Below are positions 1 to 6,891 of a stretch of 12,706 nt of DNA, piece after piece. The translations under genes and the position numbers were made by a program. Below the pieces are notes generated by a model, which was given only the letters and a program-made list of their open reading frames with translations, had not been told where the DNA came from and made no database searches. The stretch is from Gammaproteobacteria bacterium (GTDB taxonomy: Bacteria; Pseudomonadota; Gammaproteobacteria; Eutrophobiales; Eutrophobiaceae): contig JAAXHV010000399.1 in assembly GCA_012270695.1 (NCBI GenBank), forward strand, positions 1-12,706. The letters are read 5' to 3'. Every line of letters starts with the position of its first letter. Position 1 is the first letter of the stretch.

Positions 1-455
1 CGTCGTAACATCCGCTCACACAAGCTGCGCCAGTTGTCGACAAAACCGTCGATGGGTTTCACCGGCGTCACATTGGCGGCAGCGCCCGGGACTGAGGAGA
101 CATCAGGCGCGGAACCGACGTTGATAGACAGCACGTCGTACCCCAGGTGCGGCCGGTTGTGGCAGATCAGTCTTCTGTTCTTCGTATCCAGACCGATGAC
201 TTCATCATGGAAAAACCGGGCACCGGAAAACCGGCATAAGGGAACCAGGTCGATATTGGCTTCGTCAAACGTATAGTGCCCGGCAATATGCCCCGGCAAC
301 ATGCCGGAATAAGGCGCTTGCAGATCCCGGCATATCAGCGTCACCCGTACTCCGGGCACAGGCTGCATGGCAAACTTTTTCAACACTGTCACGTGGGCAT
401 GCCCGCCACCCACCAACACCAGATCTTTCAGAACCGGGGCATCATTGCCTTTCAT
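1..455 (-). CDS. FAD-dependent pyridine nucleotide oxidoreductase, SelD-associated type (partial, N-terminal 151 residues)
   Basis: The gene runs off the left edge, so only the N-terminus is visible. It opens with a nucleotide-binding strand and loop, LVLVGGGHAH (residues 12-21), the modified Rossmann signature of NDH-2-like flavoproteins. It continues with TLICRD, PYSGMLPGHIAGHY (48-61), YDVLSINVGSAP (106-117) and VKPIDGF (132-138). From family knowledge, these motifs mark the FAD/NAD(P) domain that in many bacteria is fused to selenophosphate synthetase SelD and also occurs alone. The window cannot show whether SelD follows. ATG at 455 overlaps the TGA of the upstream isochorismatase-VOC gene as ATGA, so translation is probably coupled; a weak AGG lies about 8 bases upstream. 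It is the last visible gene of unit 3. It may reoxidise or reduce a pathway intermediate, or belong to selenium metabolism and be co-transcribed. The family assignment is firm; the substrate is unknown. Confidence 0.82.
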   Translation of the reverse strand, partial: MKGNDAPVLKDLVLVGGGHAHVTVLKKFAMQPVPGVRVTLICRDLQAPYSGMLPGHIAGHYTFDEANIDLVPLCRFSGARFFHDEVIGLDTKNRRLICHNRPHLGYDVLSINVGSAPDVSSVPGAAANVTPVKPIDGFVDNWRSLCERMLR

Positions 456-1441
456 ACGCCTGCTTTTTCAAATAACTCCAACTCATTGCCATCAGGATCC
501 AGCACATATATAGCCTTGCCATACGGGCCAGGCCCCAGTTCCCCCCTGGAGAATTCGGCACCTGTTTTCTTCAACTTCTCATACAGGGCTTCGACATTCC
601 TGACTTCAAAAGCCAGATGATCCATTTGCTTCATATCCCCAGGACCTCCGGCAGTCAATCCGAGCCCTTCCATGGTTGCAATAAACGGACGCCCATCAGG
701 AAGCGGTTTGGCATCAACCCGCCGGGTAAAACCCAGAGTATTCAGGTAAAAATCCATCGACTTTTCCAGGTCGCTCACCATGAGAAGCAGATGGTGTACA
801 TAAACGGGTCGTGGCAGTAGTTGTTGATCCACCCAATTCTGGAAATCAGCAGAATCACAGGTAATTCCCAGGTAATGGCGCCAAACATTTTTCGCGTTTT
901 CTTCCCACTCAGGATTTACACCTGAAATACAATCTTCTATTCCCACCACATCATAATCGCGCAGGTAAGCCTCCCGAATTGTGGTTTCAACACATGCATT
1001 CGTAGTCAACCCGGTAATAAACAATATTTCAATCCCGAGTTGTTCCAGTACGACCTGTAAGCGCGTTTCATAAAAACCTCCAAAACGATGTTTTCGAATT
1101 ACGTAGGTCGGGTCATTAACCAAGTCTTTCAAATCATCTACGATTTCCGCGTCCCAAGTACCTGTCAGAGCAGACACACCTTTTCTTTTTGAAGTATGAG
1201 AGGGAAGACGCTTACGGGCGCGCCTGTGATCTGTATCGAAATGTTCCTGTACGGTCCATAACACGGGCATATCCACTTCATGGCAGCGTTCAATAACAGC
1301 CCTGAGGGGTTTGATAACAGAACTGAGGTGTTCTGTATCCAGTCCGGATTTGCCCAGTGTTCCCTCTTTGTGGCAGAAGGCATTTTGCAGATCGACAACG
1401 ATAAGAGCAGATTTTCTGATATCCAGCAGTTCAAGTGACAT
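452..1441 (-). CDS. Isochorismatase-like cysteine hydrolase fused to a VOC (glyoxalase-fold) domain
   Basis: This 329-residue protein has two domains. Residues about 8-200 form an isochorismatase-like hydrolase with the family triad visible: Asp17 in VVDLQNAF, Lys117 in VIRKHRFGGFY and the nucleophile Cys150 in TTNACVETT. Families with this triad include nicotinamidase, N-carbamoylsarcosine amidase and ureidoacrylate/biuret amidohydrolases, all cleaving amide or carbamoyl C-N bonds. Residues about 213-327 form one VOC domain of two modules. The first starts at VHHLLLMVSDLEKS. The second starts at MDHLAFEV and ends at YVLDPDGNELELFE. Candidate metal ligands are His217, His275 and Glu320 or Glu322. 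True isochorismatases are usually about 210 residues, so the VOC part is an addition. Start ATG 1441 has GGAG about 8 bases upstream and sits 2 bases after the tautomerase stop; the stop overlaps the FAD oxidoreductase start. The exact substrate is not readable from sequence. Confidence 0.88.
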   Translation of the reverse strand: MSLELLDIRKSALIVVDLQNAFCHKEGTLGKSGLDTEHLSSVIKPLRAVIERCHEVDMPVLWTVQEHFDTDHRRARKRLPSHTSKRKGVSALTGTWDAEIVDDLKDLVNDPTYVIRKHRFGGFYETRLQVVLEQLGIEILFITGLTTNACVETTIREAYLRDYDVVGIEDCISGVNPEWEENAKNVWRHYLGITCDSADFQNWVDQQLLPRPVYVHHLLLMVSDLEKSMDFYLNTLGFTRRVDAKPLPDGRPFIATMEGLGLTAGGPGDMKQMDHLAFEVRNVEALYEKLKKTGAEFSRGELGPGPYGKAIYVLDPDGNELELFEKAGV

Positions 1442-1443
1442 GT

Positions 1444-1638
1444 TCAGTTCTCCATCCTGTCAGAACCGAGGACACCTGCTCGCGCCCAGTCCTCTAATTC
1501 GTACTCCTGGATGATGACATGAAGGCCATCCGGTTTTGCATCAGCGTGTTCAATCATGGCGTCGGTAATCGCTTTTGTCAATTTTCGTTTTTGATCAACT
1601 GTCCGCCCTTTCCACATCTGAACAGTGACTACAGGCAT
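1444..1638 (-). CDS. 4-oxalocrotonate tautomerase-like protein
   Basis: This 64-residue protein has the length of a 4-oxalocrotonate tautomerase monomer. After removal of Met it begins with Pro1, the catalytic base of the superfamily, and keeps Arg11 in the loop WKGRT. The positions equivalent to 4-OT Arg39 and Phe50 are His39 (LHVII) and Trp50 (EDWARAG). It is therefore a member of the wider tautomerase family and not a confirmed 4-OT. Family members carry out keto-enol tautomerisation, or sometimes hydration or dehalogenation, as small oligomers in the cytoplasm. GGAGGG lies 8 bases before the ATG, one of the strongest ribosome binding sites here, which suggests a high translation rate. It lies 20 bases after the amidohydrolase and 2 bases before the isochorismatase-VOC gene. 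A role in tautomerising an enol or enamine released by the neighbouring hydrolases is an inference. Confidence 0.88.
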   Translation of the reverse strand: MPVVTVQMWKGRTVDQKRKLTKAITDAMIEHADAKPDGLHVIIQEYELEDWARAGVLGSDRMEN

Positions 1639-1658
1639 ACTTAACCCTCCAATAACAA

Positions 1659-3098
1659 TTAATTTCCGGTGTCATACAGCGTCGTAGTGGTCGGTACATC
1701 TTCATTTTTGAGGCCGGCTCGCTCAACGGCAGCCGCGGCGAGTTCACGCGCCCTGCATCTTATTTCCCTTTCATCAATGCCTGCAACCTTGCCGTCCTCG
1801 TATAAGGCTTTACCGTTCACCCAGGTTTCCTTGACGCTGGCAGTAGATGCGGAAAACACCAGAGCCTGTAATGGATCGTGAAACGGAGTCCATTCAACGT
1901 GATCAAGATCGAACAAGATAAAGTCAGCCTTTTTCCCAATTTCGAGAGAGCCTATTTCATCATCCCACATCAACGTTTTGGCGCCTTCAATCGTCGCCGC
2001 GCGCAATGCCTGGCGTACCGTTAAAATATCCGCTTGCATACGCGCATCCTTGAACATCCCCGCTACCAGAAACATCTGTCTCATCATGTTCATATTCCCG
2101 GCTGCGGAAACACCATCGGTTCCCAAGCCAACCGTAACACCGGCACTAATCAGTTCCGGATACTTGCCGATTGATGTAGCACCCTTGCCTAACTTGAAAG
2201 AGGAAGAAGGGCAAAATGCGACTTTCGTACCATAACCTCTCAGTATTCCCACCTCCTCATCGCTTACGGCAGCGCCATGGGCGATAACCAGATTATTACC
2301 CAGACCTCCAGCCTGCTCAATACGGGTAATCGGCCAGATTCCGTGTTTTTTTTCACATACCCTCGCCTCTTCAATGCTGGTGGCCAAGTGATAGGTGGTG
2401 CCAACTTCCAGTTTTTCAGCAAGCTTTCTGGCGCCAACGTGCAATTCCAGGGTACACGGCTCCTTGCCCTCGATATTCACCCAGCAGCGAACCCGGCCAT
2501 CCAATGCGCCATGATAGATTTCTACACATTTTTGCAATTCGCACAGCGCCGTTTCAGCGTCCGCAAAGAAATGATGCCGAACCATTTCGCTTGTCCAGCC
2601 TCTGGGCATGACTTCCGGCGGATTATCGGCGGCGTGGCGCCCGGTAATACCACGGATACCCGTTTTTTCCATTGCCTTTACGGTAATGCCCGGGTCATAT
2701 TGTGAACCCATGTCAAGAAAACAGGTAGTGCCGCTACGCAGCATTTCGGTAGTTCCCAACAGTGCTCCCCAGTATTCATCCTCCTCGCTGATGTGTGCAT
2801 AAAATGGTTTGGCCCAGTGGAACACCCAGGCGCGTGTATTGAGATTATCTGGAAATACCGCCCTCGACAGGGTTTCTGACAAGTGTACGTGAGCATCGAC
2901 AAAACCCGGACACATGCCATTGAGAGTTCCATCCTTGATCAGGTCAAACCCTTCACGAGAATGCCTTTGCGAGACATGGGAGGTCGGGCCCAGGTCAATA
3001 ATTCTGTCATCTTCGATAACGATTGCAGCATCACGTATTACGTTGTCGCCATCATCCACAGTCAGGATGAAATCAAGATGCTCGATGAGCGTTTTCAT
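1659..3098 (-). CDS. Amidohydrolase family protein (AtzA/TrzA/SAH-deaminase type) lacking the usual HxxE glutamate
   Basis: This 479-residue cytoplasmic TIM-barrel hydrolase has the composite beta domain typical of the superfamily (residues 1-60 and 390-440). Metal-site motifs are His70 and His72 in PGFVDAHVHL, His237 in TTYHLATS, His274 in VIAHGAA and Asp328 in GLGTDGVS. In deaminases and chlorohydrolases of this subgroup the third motif is usually H-x-x-E, with Glu acting as general acid/base; here the residue after His237 by three is Thr240. The four canonical metal ligands are kept, so the protein may still bind Zn or Fe, but the chemistry may not be a standard deamination. CPSSSFKLGKG (296-306) matches the substrate-loop region of aminohydrolases. 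ATG 3098 overlaps the TGA of the M24 gene (ATGA) and has no clear Shine-Dalgarno sequence, so coupling is likely. Family: confident; substrate: unknown. Confidence 0.88.
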   Translation of the reverse strand: MKTLIEHLDFILTVDDGDNVIRDAAIVIEDDRIIDLGPTSHVSQRHSREGFDLIKDGTLNGMCPGFVDAHVHLSETLSRAVFPDNLNTRAWVFHWAKPFYAHISEEDEYWGALLGTTEMLRSGTTCFLDMGSQYDPGITVKAMEKTGIRGITGRHAADNPPEVMPRGWTSEMVRHHFFADAETALCELQKCVEIYHGALDGRVRCWVNIEGKEPCTLELHVGARKLAEKLEVGTTYHLATSIEEARVCEKKHGIWPITRIEQAGGLGNNLVIAHGAAVSDEEVGILRGYGTKVAFCPSSSFKLGKGATSIGKYPELISAGVTVGLGTDGVSAAGNMNMMRQMFLVAGMFKDARMQADILTVRQALRAATIEGAKTLMWDDEIGSLEIGKKADFILFDLDHVEWTPFHDPLQALVFSASTASVKETWVNGKALYEDGKVAGIDEREIRCRARELAAAAVERAGLKNEDVPTTTTLYDTGN

Positions 3099-4210
3099 TG
3101 GACCGTGAGCAACGAATCCGTATCTGTGTAATCGGATAAAAGTTCCGCTCCGGTGTCGGTGACGAGGACAACATCCTTGTTTTGCATCCCGAAACCATGC
3201 CCGGTGTTATAGACCAGCGGTTCTATTCCAAATACCATGCCCGCTTCCAGCGGCACATCGGAATACATCCCCAGGTACGGTTCTTCGTGTAAACACAATC
3301 CGATCCCGTGGCCAACAAATTTTATCGGCGGTAAATCCAGTTTTGCCAGGTGGCCGATGAATGCCTCGTAAATTTTTTTTGAACTGGCGTCGGGTTTGAT
3401 CATATCCAGTACCAGGTATTTGCACTCCACAAGGTTTTTCCAGATTTCTTCTGCGTGTTCCGGAGCAGATTGTACACGGGCAGTCCTGCAAACGCCGGCA
3501 TGGTAGCCGTTTATGACAGGAAATATCTCTACCCGGCAAATATCGCCCAGCTCCAGCCTGCGCATGGAGGGTCCGACATTAGGGTAGACACTCCTGGGAC
3601 CGGTGGCAACTATCATGAGTTTGAAGTCATCAGCGCCCAGGGCATATATATTCCTGGTAAGTCCTGCTGCGATATCCATTTCGGTACAACCGGCACTTAC
3701 CTCATTCAAAGCCTTGCATATCGATTCATCAGCGATCCGGGCCAGACGCCGCATCAAGTCTATTTCATCCGAGGTCTTGATTTGCCGCAATCTGTCCATG
3801 TAGGCATCGGCCGCAACAAAACGGGCCCCGGGTAATGCATGGCATAAAGCAGTGTAGTCATTAGCAAATATATAATTCATCTCCGTCCCGATTTTTGCGC
3901 CCTCCAAACCCAGGTCACGTAACAATTCAGCAAGCACCTGCATGGGTTTATCGGTAAATTCGCCCCACACCCTTACGTCAGCACCGTTGACCCGGCTTGT
4001 GACCGTAGTTTCTTCCATATCCACCGCCAGGTATGCACATCTACCATCGGCTGTGACGACCACGGCAGCATGGCGCCAGCGCATCAACGGCTGAGAGGGG
4101 ACGACAAAACCGGACACGTATGCAAAATTTTCGGGAGACAGGCAAATAAGGCCGTCCAAACCGGATTCATCCATGGTCGCCGTCAATCTTTTTACTATTT
4201 CGCTGCGCAT
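3095..4210 (-). CDS. M24-family (creatinase/prolidase-fold) protein with degenerate metal site
   Basis: This 371-residue protein has an N-terminal creatinase_N domain (about 1-140, with GLDGLICLSPENFAYVSGF) and a C-terminal pita-bread domain (about 145-365). It retains VGHGIGLCLHEEP (His301, His308) and GIEPLVY (Glu330). The other signature positions are changed. The His of the usual P-H motif is Asn211; the two Asp ligands of D-x-G...S-D-x-T-R-T are Glu228 and Gly239; the second Glu ligand is Lys345. Only two of five metal ligands therefore remain, so ordinary dinuclear aminopeptidase activity is unlikely. Creatinase is a known member of this fold that hydrolyses a non-peptide substrate without metal, so a metal-independent C-N hydrolase is one possibility; loss of the His also argues against a plain creatinase. 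It is the first gene of unit 3, downstream of an operator, a promoter and a leader hairpin. The sequence before ATG 4210 has only a weak ribosome binding site. Confidence 0.87.
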   Translation of the reverse strand: MRSEIVKRLTATMDESGLDGLICLSPENFAYVSGFVVPSQPLMRWRHAAVVVTADGRCAYLAVDMEETTVTSRVNGADVRVWGEFTDKPMQVLAELLRDLGLEGAKIGTEMNYIFANDYTALCHALPGARFVAADAYMDRLRQIKTSDEIDLMRRLARIADESICKALNEVSAGCTEMDIAAGLTRNIYALGADDFKLMIVATGPRSVYPNVGPSMRRLELGDICRVEIFPVINGYHAGVCRTARVQSAPEHAEEIWKNLVECKYLVLDMIKPDASSKKIYEAFIGHLAKLDLPPIKFVGHGIGLCLHEEPYLGMYSDVPLEAGMVFGIEPLVYNTGHGFGMQNKDVVLVTDTGAELLSDYTDTDSLLTVQ

Positions 4211-4219
4211 CTTTATTGC

Positions 4220-4247
4220 ATTTGCTCTGTTAGCCAGCAGAGCAAAT
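4220..4247 (-). promoter_or_regulatory. Perfect 10-bp inverted repeat in the predicted leader of unit 3
   Basis: ATTTGCTCTG (4220-4229) is repeated as its exact reverse complement at 4238-4247, with an 8-base loop. In the minus-strand transcript the hairpin ends 9 bases before the M24 start codon, close to where a ribosome binding site should be, and could gate translation. On the plus strand it is followed by five T (4247-4251) and so resembles a weak intrinsic terminator, but no plus-strand gene leads into it. It could also be a DNA operator. The repeat is directly visible; its function is inferred. Confidence 0.6.
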
Positions 4248-4266
4248 TTTTCTGAAGATTTGTAAG

Positions 4267-4294
4267 ATTATAGAGGATGATCGTAATTTGTGAT
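4267..4294 (-). promoter_or_regulatory. Predicted sigma70-type promoter of unit 3
   Basis: On the minus strand a perfect TATAAT is read at 4272-4267. Sixteen bases upstream lies ATCACA (4294-4289), a 4 of 6 match to TTGACA that falls inside the palindromic operator. A start of transcription near 4260 would give a leader of about 50 bases holding the hairpin at 4247-4220. A protein bound to the palindrome would cover the -35 region, which fits repression. The -10 match is strong and the -35 is weak. Confidence 0.55.
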
Positions 4295-4304
4295 CACAAT
4301 TTAC
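4283..4304. promoter_or_regulatory. Palindromic operator with core TTGTGATCACAA
   Basis: A 22-bp near-perfect palindrome is centred between 4293 and 4294. The inner 12 bases, TTGTGATCACAA (4288-4299), are perfect, and the outer GTAA/TTAC arms also match, with a single mismatched pair between them. The same word recurs upstream of unit 2 (10128-10150). The two TGTGA/TCACA halves touch, so the 6-base spacing of a CRP site is absent. A dimeric helix-turn-helix repressor is the best reading; none is encoded here. Confidence 0.65.
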
Positions 4305-4345
4305 ACAATAAACATATAGTACCGTAACAAGCTGCACAAAAACGA

Positions 4346-5548
4346 TCAATGCAGCGATTGTTGGTGTAGTCTGAATGGTTCCCCCTCACGGATAATAATT
4401 CTTTCGCCAGGTCGCCTTGACAGGATGTCATCAAAATTTTGCCCCTTCACAAGTACCATATCGGCAGTATCGTTCACGGCCGGTTTGACTCTGCCATCGC
4501 ACAAGGTTTTGACCAAATCTCCGGTTGCATCAAGCTGTGCCGCTAACATCGCTATATAGGCTATATCCAGTAAGTCCGCATCGCCATAGGGATAAAATGC
4601 ATCGCAAACGTTATCGCTGGCAAAACGCACTGCAATTCCAGCATTGAGCATCTCGTGCACGCAGGTCAAACCCCGCCGTTCCGGTGTGCCCTGCCGACGA
4701 TCCTGCAGATAAAGATTTGTGGTGGGCAACACCACTACTTCAATCTGGGCCTGCGCCAGTTTCTCTATAATCCTGTTGCGTATCTCCGCTTCGAGTACAG
4801 ACAGGACACAACCATGACTGAGGGTTATGCGTCCCTGACAGCCATTACTGATGGTTGCATCTGCCAGGTAATCAATTGATGCCCGATCAGGAATCAGGTG
4901 TTCGTCCTGGTGCAGGTCAACAGCCACATCTTGCTCAATAGCCAACTCGATAACGGCATCAATCGACCGCCCTGGATCGGGATAGAGAGCCGGAGCTGCA
5001 CCGATAAGATCTGCGCCGCGCGCCACTCCTTCCCGGATCATTGATTTTCCATCGGCACTGGCAGGGTCAAGTCGCGAAGATGCAAAGGCAACGACCTCTA
5101 TGTCCATCTCTCCAGCCATGGTTGCCTTAGCATCCAGGGTGCCTTGCACTGCGTTAAACCGGGTATGGCGATCAATATCAGCATGAGTCCTGATGCCGGT
5201 GGTGCCATGAGAATAGGCTCGTTGAAACAGCTGCCGGGCATGGAAACAGTATTGTTCGGCATTAAAGTTCTTGAGTAACTCCGCTGTTAAGGCAATGGCG
5301 TTTTGAAAAGAATCAGGTTTGATCCCCGCCAGCGTGAAAGCCCTGTTGGCGTGAACGTGCTTATCTACCAGGGGAGGGAGGCAAATCCATTCAGCCGGTG
5401 CGGCAAGTTTCTTTATTCCTGATATTTTGCTGCCGGAGATGGCGATCTCCAGTGCCTGGTTTGAACAGGTAAAAGCAACATTGCGCAGGATGATATTTCC
5501 ATTTTCGAACCTGCTGACGGGGTTATCGACGGCAGCCACTTTCAACAT
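4346..5548 (-). CDS. Cytosine-deaminase-type (CodA-like) amidohydrolase
   Basis: This 400-residue metal-dependent hydrolase of the cytosine deaminase subgroup has a length close to E. coli CodA. Motifs in order are LPPLVDKHVHANRAF (His64, His66), GIRTHADID (119-125), VDLHQDEH with His213 and the catalytic Glu216, LSHGCVLS with His245, and RFASDNVCDAFYPYGDADLLD with Asp312. All canonical catalytic positions are therefore present. Known activities in this subgroup include deamination of cytosine, isoguanine and creatinine, and related hydrolysis of cyclic amidines or guanidines. The neighbouring hydantoinase suggests a cyclic substrate whose deaminated product is a hydantoin or dihydropyrimidine-like ring; that is an inference. 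The start ATG overlaps the end of the hydantoinase gene by 7 bases and has no clear Shine-Dalgarno sequence, so translation is probably coupled. It is the last gene of unit 2. No convincing terminator follows. Confidence 0.88.
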   Translation of the reverse strand: MLKVAAVDNPVSRFENGNIILRNVAFTCSNQALEIAISGSKISGIKKLAAPAEWICLPPLVDKHVHANRAFTLAGIKPDSFQNAIALTAELLKNFNAEQYCFHARQLFQRAYSHGTTGIRTHADIDRHTRFNAVQGTLDAKATMAGEMDIEVVAFASSRLDPASADGKSMIREGVARGADLIGAAPALYPDPGRSIDAVIELAIEQDVAVDLHQDEHLIPDRASIDYLADATISNGCQGRITLSHGCVLSVLEAEIRNRIIEKLAQAQIEVVVLPTTNLYLQDRRQGTPERRGLTCVHEMLNAGIAVRFASDNVCDAFYPYGDADLLDIAYIAMLAAQLDATGDLVKTLCDGRVKPAVNDTADMVLVKGQNFDDILSRRPGERIIIREGEPFRLHQQSLH

Positions 5549-6891
5549 CCAGGACGCGTGATACAGCTACCACGTCCGTATTGATCCTCATTCACTTCCC
5601 CGTTTTCATAAACGACACGGCCGTTGGAAACTGTCATGACCGGCCAACCTTTCAACCTCATTCCTTCGTAGATACAGGTACCATGTCCTTCATGGGTGAC
5701 CAGGCGTTCTTCGTCCAGGTCCACCAATACCAGGTCAGCGTCAGTGCCCGGTTCCAAAGAGCCCTTACGGGGATAAAATCCAAAGCGTTTTGCAGGCCCG
5801 TAGGAATTTACGCGTACTAATTGCTGTAACGTTAATCCGCGCCGTATTACTCCATGGGTGATTAGTAACGGCAATTCCCAGGGAAAACTGACGACGCCGG
5901 GAAACTCTGTCCACAGGTCTTCGCCTTTCTTTGGCAGGAAAGGTACGTGATCGCTGCCGATGGAATTTATCTTGTTCGCCAGCATCCCCCTCCACAACCA
6001 TTCCTTTTGTTCTTCGTCCCGCAGGGGCGGTGAAATCTTGGCCATCATATCCAGGTCTTCATCGTAACAGGTGCGTGTCAGATAATGCGGGCAGGTTTCC
6101 ACGGTCACATCCACCCCTCTTGCCCGTGCTTCCATGGCCAGATCCGGACCTGCGCCCACTGAGGTATGTACCAGTTGCAGGGCACAACCTGTACGTTCCG
6201 CCAGGAAGATCATGCGTTTGATGGTCTCCACTTCACAGAATGCGGGGCGTGATTCCGTATAGGCGCCCAGATCCTGGCGCCCGGATGCAATCATGTCTTT
6301 CTTCACCCATGCAGCAATGGCGGTATTTTCACAATGTACCGACACGACACCTCTCGGCAGCCCAGCCACCTGTAACATGGTCGCATACACCCAGCCGTCA
6401 TTGGCCGGTACGATACCTATGGGATTATCCGGCTCGTAGCCGAAATACAGTTTAAAAGACTGTACCCCGGTATGTTCGACTATCTTCGGAATTTCATGAA
6501 TATGTTCTTCCCTCTGTATGCCGAAATGAAAACCGAAATCGATGCAGACGTTTTCCTCACCGATACTGCGACGCTCATCGTAAAACGGCAAATAGGATTC
6601 TTTCTTGTTACGGATATATAAAAAAATGGTGGAAATCCCTCCCCGTGCCGCCTGTGCCGTCTCCGTGCGCATGTCTTCATCATAGGGATACGCTACCCCC
6701 AGGTGACAATGAGTATCTATCACACCGGGAAACAGGCAACGACCTTCCGCATCGACCACGCGCTCTGCTTGCGGCAGGGCATCATCGGTGCCAGTCATGA
6801 GTATCTTGCTGTCTGTAACGGCGACACCACCAAAGAATTCACCGGTGTGATCGACAACCCGGGCATTACGAATAGTGAGATCAGCTTTCAT
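5542..6891 (-). CDS. Hydantoinase/dihydropyrimidinase-family cyclic amidohydrolase
   Basis: This 449-residue protein has the usual length of D-hydantoinases, dihydropyrimidinases and allantoinases. All binuclear metal-site motifs are present: His61 and His63 in FPGVIDTHCHLG, the Lys147 that becomes carboxylated in SFKLYFGY, His186 in VHCEN, His242 in LVHTS and Asp314 in GSDHVPF. SSP-like substrate contacts lie near ISPPLRD (286-292). The reaction class is hydrolytic opening of a five- or six-membered cyclic amide to an N-carbamoyl acid; the natural ring is unknown. The chosen start (6891) shares one base with the stop of the DpaA-like gene (TAATG) and has GGAGGG and AAGGA upstream; an in-frame extension to 6993 would overlap that gene by 103 bases and lacks homology. 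It sits between the DpaA-like and CodA-like genes of unit 2. Confidence 0.9.
   Translation of the reverse strand: MKADLTIRNARVVDHTGEFFGGVAVTDSKILMTGTDDALPQAERVVDAEGRCLFPGVIDTHCHLGVAYPYDEDMRTETAQAARGGISTIFLYIRNKKESYLPFYDERRSIGEENVCIDFGFHFGIQREEHIHEIPKIVEHTGVQSFKLYFGYEPDNPIGIVPANDGWVYATMLQVAGLPRGVVSVHCENTAIAAWVKKDMIASGRQDLGAYTESRPAFCEVETIKRMIFLAERTGCALQLVHTSVGAGPDLAMEARARGVDVTVETCPHYLTRTCYDEDLDMMAKISPPLRDEEQKEWLWRGMLANKINSIGSDHVPFLPKKGEDLWTEFPGVVSFPWELPLLITHGVIRRGLTLQQLVRVNSYGPAKRFGFYPRKGSLEPGTDADLVLVDLDEERLVTHEGHGTCIYEGMRLKGWPVMTVSNGRVVYENGEVNEDQYGRGSCITRPGC

Noticed and set aside
1591..1598. TTGATCAA as a third operator
   Set aside because: It lies inside the tautomerase coding region, lacks the TGTGA arms and is short enough to occur by chance.
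4288..4299. CRP-type binding site
   Set aside because: The TGTGA and TCACA halves are adjacent instead of 6 bases apart.
4331..4355. Inverted repeat GCTGCA/TGCAGC as terminator of unit 2
   Set aside because: The stem is 6 bp with a loop of 13 bases, the repeat spans the stop codon and there is no T-run after it.
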